Source: Caldilineaceae bacterium
GTDB taxonomy: Bacteria > Chloroflexota > Anaerolineae > Caldilineales > Caldilineaceae
Direction of reading: 5' to 3'
Length of the DNA: 6,550 bases
Assembly (NCBI GenBank): GCA_014879855.1
Contig: JACSRH010000194.1
Location: 1 to 6,550 of the forward strand
Position numbers and translations under genes: made by a program. Below are positions 1-5,612 of the stretch, one piece after another. Numbering within the stretch: position 1 is the first letter of the stretch; each line of letters begins with the position of its first letter. Under the pieces are notes generated by a model. That model did not search any database, had not been told where the DNA came from, and saw only the letters and a list, made by a program, of their open reading frames with translations.

Positions 1-392
1 ATGGCCTGGTCGCCGGCGCCGTGGCCGGCGCCCATCGACAGCACGCCCGTGACGGTGGCGTGGTCGCCGAGAATCTCGACCGGCGCTTCGCCCAGCTTCC
101 ACGCAAAAAGCCCACCCGAGCGCCCGACGCGCAGCCGCCCGTCCGGCTCGATGGCGTGGACGGCCAGCCCGATCTCGTCCAGGTGCGCCGCGTAGCAGAC
201 CAGCGGCGCCGCTTCGTCACGGCCAGCCAGCCGCACCCAGAGGTTGCCAGCGCCGTCCTGCTGCGGCGTGTAGCCCAGCGCCGCCACCTTCTGGCGCACA
301 AGTGCGGCGATCCGCTGCTCCCGACTGGACGGGGCGGGAATGGCAAGCAGCTCGCTGAAGAGCGCCAGCGCCGGGTGATCGTGGTAGTTCAT
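1..392 (-). CDS. M42-family metallo-aminopeptidase, N-terminal part (runs off left edge)
   Basis: Partial gene: the ATG is at 392-390 and 130 codons read leftward without a stop before the window ends. The start follows an SD-like GGGAG (405-401) at 8 nt and lies 3 bp after the stop of the glycosyltransferase gene, so translation is probably coupled. The translation matches the N-terminus of M42 peptidases (FrvX/CelM/glutamyl aminopeptidase/deblocking aminopeptidase group): an IPAPSSREQRI segment near residues 18-28, D-G-A-G-N-L at 46-51, and the metal-ligand motif AAHLDEIGL with His70 and Asp72, followed by the small beta domain (DGRLRVGRSGGLFAWKLGE, then a VTGVLSMGAG stretch). Family members are usually about 340-360 residues and form cytoplasmic tetrahedral dodecamers with two metal ions that trim N-terminal residues from peptides. 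The remaining metal ligands and catalytic Glu lie outside the window, so activity and specificity cannot be judged. The family call is firm; the exact substrate is unknown. Confidence 0.85.
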   Translation of the reverse strand, partial: MNYHDHPALALFSELLAIPAPSSREQRIAALVRQKVAALGYTPQQDGAGNLWVRLAGRDEAAPLVCYAAHLDEIGLAVHAIEPDGRLRVGRSGGLFAWKLGEAPVEILGDHATVTGVLSMGAGHGAGDQA

Positions 393-395
393 GTT

Positions 396-3344
396 CTATT
401 CTCCCAGATTGACTTCGCCAAGCTCGACGGCATTGTCGGCGACGGGCTGGCCGTCCGCCGTGACTGCGACCAGTCGCTCGCCGGTGATCGGATTGTACAT
501 GCCGGCAACCAGCCGGTAGCGGCCCACCGGCAACGCCGCCGGCAGCGCCAGCCGGTGGGGATCCACGACCACCTCGCCCGCGATCCACTGCTCGACGCCG
601 TAGCCAGCGGCAGGCAGCGCGTCCGACTGCGCAACGAGCGCGCCATCCGGCCCAACCAGGTGGACAAAGACCTGCTCGCTCGTGGCGAGCGGCGCCAGCG
701 CCTGCCAGACCAGCCGCACGGTTAGCGCGTCGCCCTGCGCGTCGCCATTCTCCAGTTCAATGTTGGCGCCATGCAAACGGATGGCGTCACCCAGCACTGC
801 CTCGATCGGGCGCTCCACCACCGGCAGCTCGAAGGTGCGCGTCGATGGCTGCACGCTGAGCGCAGCAAAAGGCTGGGCGTAGTCGGCTGTGGCGAGCTGC
901 AGCGTGTAGTCGCCCGGCGTTGCGTCTGCCGGCACGCGCACATGCAGCCGCCGGCAGATGACCTCGCCGTCCGCCCACTCTGCATCGGGCGCCAGCGGAC
1001 CGGTGTAGAGTGGCGCCGGCTGCGCCCCGGCCAGCGTCAACGTGATCGGGCTGGTCGCATTCTGCGCGCTGCCCTGGAGATAGAGGTCGAGCGTCAGCGG
1101 CGCGCCCGGCTCCGTTGTGGTCACGGGCAGTGTGTGGCCGACCAGCGCAAAATCGTCCAGCCCCAGAGGGATGGCGCTGGTCACCTGTGGCTGTGCGGCG
1201 GCCACCGCCATCGAGACGATCGGCAGCGTCCACTGCCCGGCCAGCGCGCTGTCGCCGGGTGCATCGGCGCGCGGGCGGCGGGCGCCATCGGCGGCATATT
1301 CGTACCAGCCGGCCACCACGCGCACCGTCTCGCCGCCGCTGCACGCATCCGTGATCTCGGGCTGATAGCGCTGCGCCACCCGTTCGCCGCCGCGCCAGAT
1401 CGTGGTCGGAAACGCGCCGTCCCCCGGCACCACATCGGCCTGGCCGACGCGCTGGTTGCGCGCGTCGAGCAGATGCACAAAGGAAGTGAGATAACGCAGC
1501 GTCGGCGCCTCGGCCTGCCAGTAGAGACGCAGCGCGCGCGCATCCGGCTCGATCTGTAGACCGCGCAGCGCCGGCGCGTCGTCGAAGCGGGCATCCACCG
1601 TCTGGTCGGGCGCGAGGGTGGCCGGCCACTGCTGCGCCTGCTCGGCCGCCACCTGAACATAGTGCAGCAGCGGGCGGTCATTGCGGTCGAGCAGCGTCTG
1701 CACCGTTTCGCCCCACAGATCGGCCACTGCCTCGGCGTATCCCTGCTGTTCGGCGGGAAAGGCGTAGAGGGCGCCCATCCCAGGCGGCGGCAGCACCATC
1801 GCCTGCGTCGTGTCGAGCGAGCGGATGCGGCCATCGCGCAGAAAGGTCACGGTGGCATGGGTGGACCAGAGCGGGGAAAGATAGACAGCGTAGCCTTCAT
1901 CGCCGCGCGCCTTCATCCAGTTGACCGCATCGACCTTGTCGGCGTCATAAAAATAATAGAGGTCGCGATAGGCGGAATAGCGCACAAAGTAATCGTAGAC
2001 GGCGATGAAGAGGCTGGCCGTCGCCAGCGTCGCCACCAGCGCGTAGCGCCAGCGCGGCGCCCAGGCCAGGTGCGTGACGAGCCAGGTCAGACCGAGTCCC
2101 GCGCCCAGCATCACCGGCGGGACCGCGGCCAGCGTACGCGAATAGTTCGGGGCCACATCGCTGAGCACCGACGGCGCCAGCATCGTCACCGCCCACGCCA
2201 GCATCAGAAAGAGCGCGTCGCGATCGGGGTCGGGCTGCTCCTTCGCCTTGCCGAGCAGCCGCCAGCCCCACCAACCCACGCCGATATAAAAAGGAATTGC
2301 CAAAAACCAGTCGAAGACTGGGCGGTCGGGAACACCGTGCGTCCAGGCCGGGTCGCCGTCAAAGCTGAACATACCGAGTACGCGCAGCGTGTTGTAGGCC
2401 AGCATCTCGGCCGGCGTGCGATTCTCGTTGACGCGCTCGGCAAAGATCGAGACCTCGGAGGCGTGGCCGAAGAAGAACTCCGGGTAGCGCAGAAACTCCA
2501 GGCCAAGGGGCAGAAAAACGAGAAAGGCGACCGCGCCCGTCACCAGCAGCCCTGCCAGCGGGTTAGCGCGATCCAGCCGGCGCCGCGCCGGGTAGCGCCA
2601 GAGCAGCCAGAGCACGTAGGCGATCAGCACGAACGGGGTAAAGCGACCGGTCGGGTTATTCCAGACCGCCAGACCGGTCAGGAGGCCGCTGAGCACAAAC
2701 GCCAGCCAGGGAGCGAAGGAAAAAGGAGGAACAGGAAATTGTGAATGGTGAATGGTGGATTGTGAATTGTGAAGGGTGGATAACTCCCCCTCTCCCTGTC
2801 TCCTTGTCTCCCTGTCTCCCTGTCTCCCTGTCTCCTTGTCTCCTTGTCTCCTTGCGTCTCTGCGCCTTTGCGTTAAATGCTCTCCCAACCAGAAGAAGCC
2901 AAAGACGCCGCAGAAGATCAGCGGCATCAGGATGATGCGAATGCCGTAATGGCTGAAGTGGATGTGCCAGTAATTGACGGCCAGCGCCAACGCCGAAAAG
3001 GTCGCCAGCCACCGGCTGTCGCGCCGGAAGAGCAGGCGCACGGTGAGGTAGAAGGCCGGAACGGTCAGCGTGCCCGCCAGCGCGGAGGCCAGCCGCAGCG
3101 TCCAGAGGTCGAGACGACCGGTCAGCAGACCCAGCGCCGCCTGGTAGTAGGTGTAGAGCACCTCGCGGCCGCCGTTCGCCGGCAGAAAGAGCGGACGGTT
3201 GCCCGCCAGCACCTGGCTGGCGTCGATGGCGTTGTAGGCTTCGTCAAACTGCGGGCCGGGCGGCGTCTCGCCAAGCTGGTAGAAGCGCAGCGCGCCGGCG
3301 AGCAGCGTAATGAGGAACAGGATCAACCAATCGCGACGTGTCAT
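396..3344 (-). CDS. GT39/PMT-like membrane glycosyltransferase with large exported C-terminal repeat domain
   Basis: A 982-residue integral membrane protein of the GT-C fold (GT39/ArnT/PMT-like), expected to move a sugar from a polyprenyl-phosphate donor to an acceptor on the outer face of the cytoplasmic membrane. Residues 1-455 carry about 11 hydrophobic helices (near 5-22, 84-104, 112-127, 134-153, 212-228, 234-250, 262-281, 343-361, 376-392, 405-424, 433-452). The first external loop has PPGPQFDEAY with Asp34-Glu35, the usual place of the catalytic acid, and a later NNPTGRF resembles the conserved aromatic-P-x-GR stretch. Charged loops fit an N-in, C-out topology. Residues 455-982 are soluble and contain three related beta-rich repeats (near 586-688, 725-830, 850-962). 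A cytoplasmic loop at about 157-202 is encoded by a short-repeat insertion. No clear SD precedes the ATG. It follows the response regulator gene by 42 bp and precedes the peptidase gene by 3 bp. The acceptor is unknown; the family call is confident, the activity inferred. Confidence 0.85.
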   Translation of the reverse strand: MTRRDWLILFLITLLAGALRFYQLGETPPGPQFDEAYNAIDASQVLAGNRPLFLPANGGREVLYTYYQAALGLLTGRLDLWTLRLASALAGTLTVPAFYLTVRLLFRRDSRWLATFSALALAVNYWHIHFSHYGIRIILMPLIFCGVFGFFWLGEHLTQRRRDARRQGDKETGRQGDRETRRQGEGELSTLHNSQSTIHHSQFPVPPFSFAPWLAFVLSGLLTGLAVWNNPTGRFTPFVLIAYVLWLLWRYPARRRLDRANPLAGLLVTGAVAFLVFLPLGLEFLRYPEFFFGHASEVSIFAERVNENRTPAEMLAYNTLRVLGMFSFDGDPAWTHGVPDRPVFDWFLAIPFYIGVGWWGWRLLGKAKEQPDPDRDALFLMLAWAVTMLAPSVLSDVAPNYSRTLAAVPPVMLGAGLGLTWLVTHLAWAPRWRYALVATLATASLFIAVYDYFVRYSAYRDLYYFYDADKVDAVNWMKARGDEGYAVYLSPLWSTHATVTFLRDGRIRSLDTTQAMVLPPPGMGALYAFPAEQQGYAEAVADLWGETVQTLLDRNDRPLLHYVQVAAEQAQQWPATLAPDQTVDARFDDAPALRGLQIEPDARALRLYWQAEAPTLRYLTSFVHLLDARNQRVGQADVVPGDGAFPTTIWRGGERVAQRYQPEITDACSGGETVRVVAGWYEYAADGARRPRADAPGDSALAGQWTLPIVSMAVAAAQPQVTSAIPLGLDDFALVGHTLPVTTTEPGAPLTLDLYLQGSAQNATSPITLTLAGAQPAPLYTGPLAPDAEWADGEVICRRLHVRVPADATPGDYTLQLATADYAQPFAALSVQPSTRTFELPVVERPIEAVLGDAIRLHGANIELENGDAQGDALTVRLVWQALAPLATSEQVFVHLVGPDGALVAQSDALPAAGYGVEQWIAGEVVVDPHRLALPAALPVGRYRLVAGMYNPITGERLVAVTADGQPVADNAVELGEVNLGE
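401..405 (-). promoter_or_regulatory. Ribosome binding site of the M42 peptidase
   Basis: GGGAG on the minus strand sits 8 nt before the ATG at 392. It lies inside the last codons of the upstream glycosyltransferase gene, supporting this start and translation coupled to the upstream gene. Confidence 0.6.
2741..2782. repeat. 7-bp tandem array, six degenerate units
   Basis: Six contiguous heptamers on the plus strand: GTGAATG, GTGAATG, GTGGATT, GTGAATT, GTGAAGG, GTGGATA. In the coding direction (CATTCAC-type units) they give a Ser/His/Asn/Gln-rich peptide, LHNSQSTIHHSQF. The pattern resembles the short tandemly repeated repetitive (STRR) heptamers described in cyanobacteria. Units are degenerate, so this part is less likely than the octamer array to slip. 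Confidence 0.8.
2791..2854. repeat. 8-bp tandem array, eight units
   Basis: Eight contiguous plus-strand units alternate between two forms, TCTCCCTG and TCTCCTTG, in the order C-T-C-C-C-T-T-T (naming the sixth base). In the coding direction the units are CAAGGAGA or CAGGGAGA. Since 3 x 8 = 24, the translation has an 8-residue period, visible as RRQGDKET then GRQGDRET then RRQGEGE. Changing copy number by one or two units would shift the frame; changing it by three would not. Confidence 0.9.
2855..2876 (-). repeat. 22-bp GCAAAGGCGCAGAGACG-type repeat block
   Basis: On the minus strand this reads TTAACGCAAAGGCGCAGAGA and then CG, directly abutting the first octamer. It resembles the dispersed AACGCAAAGGCGCAAAGACGC-type repeat I associate with several environmental bacterial genomes (recollection only). 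It encodes the LTQRRRDA part of the cytoplasmic loop. Confidence 0.5.
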
Positions 3345-3386
3345 TGTGGAAAAAGATTGTACCTTGAAGCGCAGCGATTGGCGGAA
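3345..3386 (-). promoter_or_regulatory. Short spacer with -10-like hexamer before the glycosyltransferase
   Basis: This 42-bp spacer between the response regulator stop and the glycosyltransferase ATG contains, on the minus strand, TACAAT (3361-3356), which would place transcription start about 5 nt before the ATG at 3344. No acceptable -35 was found. An imperfect dyad with 6-bp arms, CCTTGA (3392-3387) and TCAAGG (3367-3362), spans the regulator stop codon with a 19-nt loop and is followed by TACAATCTTTTT. It could be a weak terminator or chance. No SD is seen. Confidence 0.25.
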
Positions 3387-4037
3387 TCAAGGGCGGCTGA
3401 CAAGACCGTAGCGCAAGGCAAGGATGGCGGCCTGCGTGCGGTCGGTCACGTCGAGCTTGGCGAAAAGGGTGCTGACGTAATTCTGAACGGTCCCCTTGGA
3501 AAGAAAAAGCCGCTCGGCGATCTCGGCGTTGCTCAGCCCTTCCGCGATCATTTCCAGGATCTCCCGTTCGCGCGCGCTGAGATCGACGGCCAGTGTGCTG
3601 GCGCCTGGCAGCGCGGCCGGCTGCGCCACATATTGGAAGAGCTTGCCCGCCACTTTGGGGTCGACATGGGTGCCGCCGGTTGCCGTGCCGCGGATCGCCG
3701 CGATGATCTGCTCGCGCGGCGTGTCTTTGAGCAGATAGCCCGATGCGCCGGCGCGGATGGCGTCGAAGACCCATTCGTCGTCGTCATAGGTGGTCAGCAC
3801 CAGCACGCGCGTCGCCGGGTGCTCCTGGCGGATGCGCGCGGTCGCCTGGATGCCATTCATGACGGGCATCCGCAGATCCATCAGCACGAGGTCCGGGGCA
3901 AGCTCTGCTACCTGCTCGATTGCCTCCAGCCCATTTTCAGCCGTGCCCACCACTTCGATATCGTCCGGCTGGCGCAGGATCACGCGCAGCCCCTCGGTGA
4001 CGATTGACTGATCATCGCAGAGCAGCACGCGGATCAT
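3387..4037 (-). CDS. NarL/LuxR-type two-component response regulator
   Basis: A full-length 216-residue regulator: an N-terminal receiver domain (about 1-118) joined to a C-terminal LuxR/GerE helix-turn-helix (about 152-212). In the receiver the acidic pair Asp8-Asp9, phospho-acceptor Asp54 (in LVLMDLRMP), Thr82 and Lys104 are all present, so it should be phosphorylatable. The DNA-binding part carries the standard LSAREREILEMIAEGLSNAEIAERL and the recognition-helix region SKGTVQNYVSTLFAKL. The ATG overlaps the stop of the histidine kinase gene as ATGA (4034-4037) with no separate SD, so translation is probably coupled and the kinase is its partner. Family members bind DNA as dimers. The paired palindromes upstream of the kinase gene are candidate targets, and the divergent ABC transporter a candidate regulated gene (inference). 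It resembles DesR/LiaR-like regulators in architecture; the stimulus is unknown. Confidence 0.93.
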   Translation of the reverse strand: MIRVLLCDDQSIVTEGLRVILRQPDDIEVVGTAENGLEAIEQVAELAPDLVLMDLRMPVMNGIQATARIRQEHPATRVLVLTTYDDDEWVFDAIRAGASGYLLKDTPREQIIAAIRGTATGGTHVDPKVAGKLFQYVAQPAALPGASTLAVDLSAREREILEMIAEGLSNAEIAERLFLSKGTVQNYVSTLFAKLDVTDRTQAAILALRYGLVSRP

Positions 4038-5410
4038 GGCACGACCAGCTTTACGGTGGCGCCAGCGCCGGCCGCACTCTCCAACGTCAGTGCACCGCCC
4101 ATCATTTCGGCCCGCTCCTGCATCAGTTGTAGCCCCATGTGGTCGCCTTTCACAGCATCGGGTGCAAAGCCGCGGCCGTCATCCTGCACGGTGAGCGTGA
4201 CGACGCCATTGTAGGTCAGCGCCACGGTGAGCTGCGTCGCACCGGAATGGCGCGCCACATTGGCCAGCGCCTCCTGCGCGATGCGATAGATACCTTGTTC
4301 GACGGCCGCAGACAGGTTTGGCCCTCCTTCGGGCACATCGACCGTCACCGTCATGCCGCCGCGCCGCGCCGTGGCGATCGCCAGGTTTTTGACAGCCAGC
4401 GCCAGCCCCAGGTCGTCGAGCGGCGTGGCGCGCAGCGCGTGCATGGCGCGGCGCGTCTCGGTCAGGCCGGAGCGCGTCTGCGCCAGCGCCTTGCCCAGGA
4501 TCAGGTGCGCCTCGTCCGGCGCGGTGGTCAGGGCGCTGTCCACCGCCTCCAACTGCACGGCGACTGCACTCAGCGAGTGCGCCAGGGTGTCGTGCAGCTC
4601 GCGCGCCATGCGGTTGCGTTCGTGGCTGACCGCAAGCTGCTCCTGCGCCGCGGCGTACTGCGTCAACTGTATGTTGGCTTGAGTCAGCGCACAGCGCTGC
4701 GCACGCTGCGCGGCCATCATGCGCGTGACGACAAAGGCGACCATGGCGTAAATCGCAGTATGGATGACGACCTGGAAGAGCAGCGGCGGCCAGGGCGCAC
4801 CTGTCTGCAGCAGCAGCGGCAGCAGCGCCACCACCTCGACCGCGGCCAGGAAGAGCAGGTACCAGAGCACCTGGCGCAGCGGATATTGCCAGGCCACGAT
4901 CACCACGCCAAAGAGCAGCACCACAAAGAGCGTCCACGCGCCGCCTACGCCCAGCAGCACCACCACCTGCTGCGGCGACGTCAGCGTCTGTTCGAGCAGC
5001 CGGAGCGCCCAGTCGTTGAACATGGCGTGACCAAGCGCTGCCGCGGCCGCATAGTAAAGCGCAAAGGTCGGCAGATACCAGCGGCCCAGGCGGGCGATCA
5101 GCCGCGGCCAGAAGACCAGCAGCGCCACCGGCGCCATCAGCAGCGCGCGCAGCGCCATCGACCAGAGCGTCGAGTTGGCGCCCACCATCACCTGGCGCAG
5201 CGCGTCCTCCGAATTCAGCAGCTCCTGCCGGAACGGGATCGCGGCCGCGCCGCCCCACGGCAGGGTGGCGAGGGTGGCGGCCAGCAGCAGCAGTTGGATG
5301 CCGACCAGCATCCGCAGCACGCCCAGCAGGCCAGGTTCCAGATAAGGGTGTTCGATCGCTGCTGAATCCGCCCGTGGCAAATTCAGCGCGGAAGGTTGAA
5401 CGCTTTGCAT
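4034..5410 (-). CDS. DesK/NarX-type membrane sensor histidine kinase
   Basis: A 458-residue kinase when started at the ATG at 5410. About six membrane helices (near 28-50, 82-102, 111-130, 149-174, 181-201, 209-229) form a sensor with no obvious large extracellular domain. A helical, probably coiled-coil linker (about 232-270) leads to the HisKA_3 dimerisation box ERNRMARELHDTLAH with phospho-acceptor His273, then an HATPase_c domain with N-box QEALANVARHSGA (Asn384), G1 box DDGRGF (410-415) and GLQLMQERAEMMGG. All key residues are present. The last codon overlaps the start of the response regulator gene. The frame is open to an ATG at 5476, but that start would fall inside a palindromic operator-like site and lacks an SD. 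The 5410 ATG lies exactly at the predicted start of transcription from an extended -10 (TGCTATACT), suggesting a leaderless message. It presumably phosphorylates the adjacent regulator. The signal is not deducible, though membrane or cell-envelope stress is plausible for this class. Confidence 0.9.
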   Translation of the reverse strand: MQSVQPSALNLPRADSAAIEHPYLEPGLLGVLRMLVGIQLLLLAATLATLPWGGAAAIPFRQELLNSEDALRQVMVGANSTLWSMALRALLMAPVALLVFWPRLIARLGRWYLPTFALYYAAAAALGHAMFNDWALRLLEQTLTSPQQVVVLLGVGGAWTLFVVLLFGVVIVAWQYPLRQVLWYLLFLAAVEVVALLPLLLQTGAPWPPLLFQVVIHTAIYAMVAFVVTRMMAAQRAQRCALTQANIQLTQYAAAQEQLAVSHERNRMARELHDTLAHSLSAVAVQLEAVDSALTTAPDEAHLILGKALAQTRSGLTETRRAMHALRATPLDDLGLALAVKNLAIATARRGGMTVTVDVPEGGPNLSAAVEQGIYRIAQEALANVARHSGATQLTVALTYNGVVTLTVQDDGRGFAPDAVKGDHMGLQLMQERAEMMGGALTLESAAGAGATVKLVVP

Positions 5411-5416
5411 AGCTGG

Positions 5417-5425
5417 AGTATAGCA
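5417..5425 (-). promoter_or_regulatory. Extended -10 promoter element of the kinase-regulator operon
   Basis: The minus strand reads TGCTATACT: a TGn extension plus TATACT. With the last base of the hexamer at -7, +1 falls on the A of the kinase ATG at 5410. A -35 hexamer at 17 bp reads GTGGCG, far from consensus, as expected if the extended -10 (or an activator) compensates. No start site was measured. Confidence 0.4.
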
Positions 5426-5467
5426 TGTCTCGGAAGACGCGCCACCCGCGCCGTTCACCACTGTATA

Positions 5468-5479
5468 TGAGTGCATTCA
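5468..5479. promoter_or_regulatory. Operator-like palindrome, proximal to the kinase gene
   Basis: TGAGTGCATTCA is a 12-bp palindrome with one mismatch. With its flanks (A before, C after) it repeats the second site as a 14-bp direct repeat with one difference. Its centre is about 63.5 bp upstream of the predicted kinase transcription start, a position typical of upstream activator sites. Confidence 0.55.
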
Positions 5480-5489
5480 CAAAGATCAA

Positions 5490-5501
5490 TGAGTGCACTC
5501 A
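5490..5501. promoter_or_regulatory. Operator-like palindrome, perfect copy
   Basis: TGAGTGCACTCA is a perfect 12-bp inverted repeat whose centre is 22 bp from that of the first palindrome, about two turns of B-DNA, so two dimers could bind the same face. It lies between two divergently transcribed units. The binder could be the adjacent NarL-type regulator or a TetR-family repressor encoded elsewhere; the sequence does not decide. Confidence 0.6.
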
Positions 5502-5569
5502 CCCGATTTTCACGCACCATACACTGTCGGTTCAGCCTCTATTCCTCTATCCTTGGCAGGTAGTCATTT

Positions 5570-5586
5570 GGCAGCCGCTGGCTGCC
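5570..5586 (+). other. GC-rich hairpin in the leader of the ABC transporter
   Basis: GGCAGCC, a 3-base GCT loop, then GGCTGCC: a perfect 7-bp stem ending 26 nt before the ABC ATPase start. There is no downstream T-run, so it is not a standard terminator. It could affect message stability or translation, or bind a protein as a DNA palindrome. Confidence 0.35.
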
Positions 5587-5603
5587 CAGAAGTTGAGCAG
5601 GAC

Positions 5604-5609
5604 AAGGAG
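5604..5609 (+). promoter_or_regulatory. Ribosome binding site of the ABC ATPase
   Basis: AAGGAG lies just before the ATG at 5613, with a rather short 3-nt spacer (CTT). It is the only good SD in the leader and decides this start over the upstream in-frame GTG at 5493, which overlaps the operator-like palindrome. Confidence 0.6.
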
Positions 5610-5612
5610 CTT

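Larger units (their letters stand above)
2741..2876. repeat. Composite short-repeat insertion inside the glycosyltransferase gene
   Basis: Three unrelated short repeats are joined over 136 bp within the glycosyltransferase coding region. On the minus strand these are a 22-bp block beginning TTAACGCAAAGGCGC (2876-2855), an octamer tandem array (2854-2791), a short GGGGGAGT linker (2790-2783), and a heptamer tandem array (2782-2741). The coding frame crosses all three without a stop and gives about 46 residues rich in Arg, Gln, Gly, Asp, Glu and Thr, then Ser, His and Asn, between two membrane helices. Similar repeats are widespread as dispersed intergenic elements in some Chloroflexota and cyanobacteria (recollection, not searched). 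Their presence inside an open reading frame suggests insertion followed by maintenance in frame. Confidence 0.85.

Noticed and set aside
21..2744. Long open frames on the plus strand opposite the glycosyltransferase and peptidase genes
   Set aside because: Their products are Arg/Gln/His-rich with no recognisable domains, typical of antisense frames in GC-rich DNA, while the minus strand carries clear families.
2775..2783. DnaA-box-like TTATCCACC on the minus strand
   Set aside because: One site with 8 of 9 consensus bases, inside the short-repeat tract and inside a gene. There is no cluster of boxes and no origin-associated gene.
2741..2876. CRISPR array
   Set aside because: The units are 7 and 8 bp and directly adjacent, with no spacers and no cas genes nearby.
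2656..3012. A separate short minus-strand gene across the repeat tract
   Set aside because: It is an alternative frame of the glycosyltransferase, open only because the repeats lack stops. Its flanks do not match any family, unlike the main frame with its membrane helices.
2877..5365. Long plus-strand open frames opposite the response regulator and histidine kinase
   Set aside because: They mirror the codons of real genes on the other strand, and their compositions are Arg/Gln/His-rich without domains.
5411..5476. Upstream start of the histidine kinase at 5476
   Set aside because: That ATG lies inside an operator-like palindrome, has no SD, and the 22 extra residues would span the extended -10. 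The 5410 ATG is preferred, though not proven.
5497..5525. Promoter for the ABC transporter using TACACT at 5520-5525
   Set aside because: The hexamer is weak and no -35 is present at proper spacing (ACTCAC at 17 bp). I could not assign a promoter for this unit with confidence.
5493..5612. Upstream GTG start of the ABC ATPase at 5493
   Set aside because: It overlaps the perfect palindrome and has no SD. The added 40 residues do not resemble the family N-terminus, whereas the ATG at 5613 has AAGGAG just upstream.
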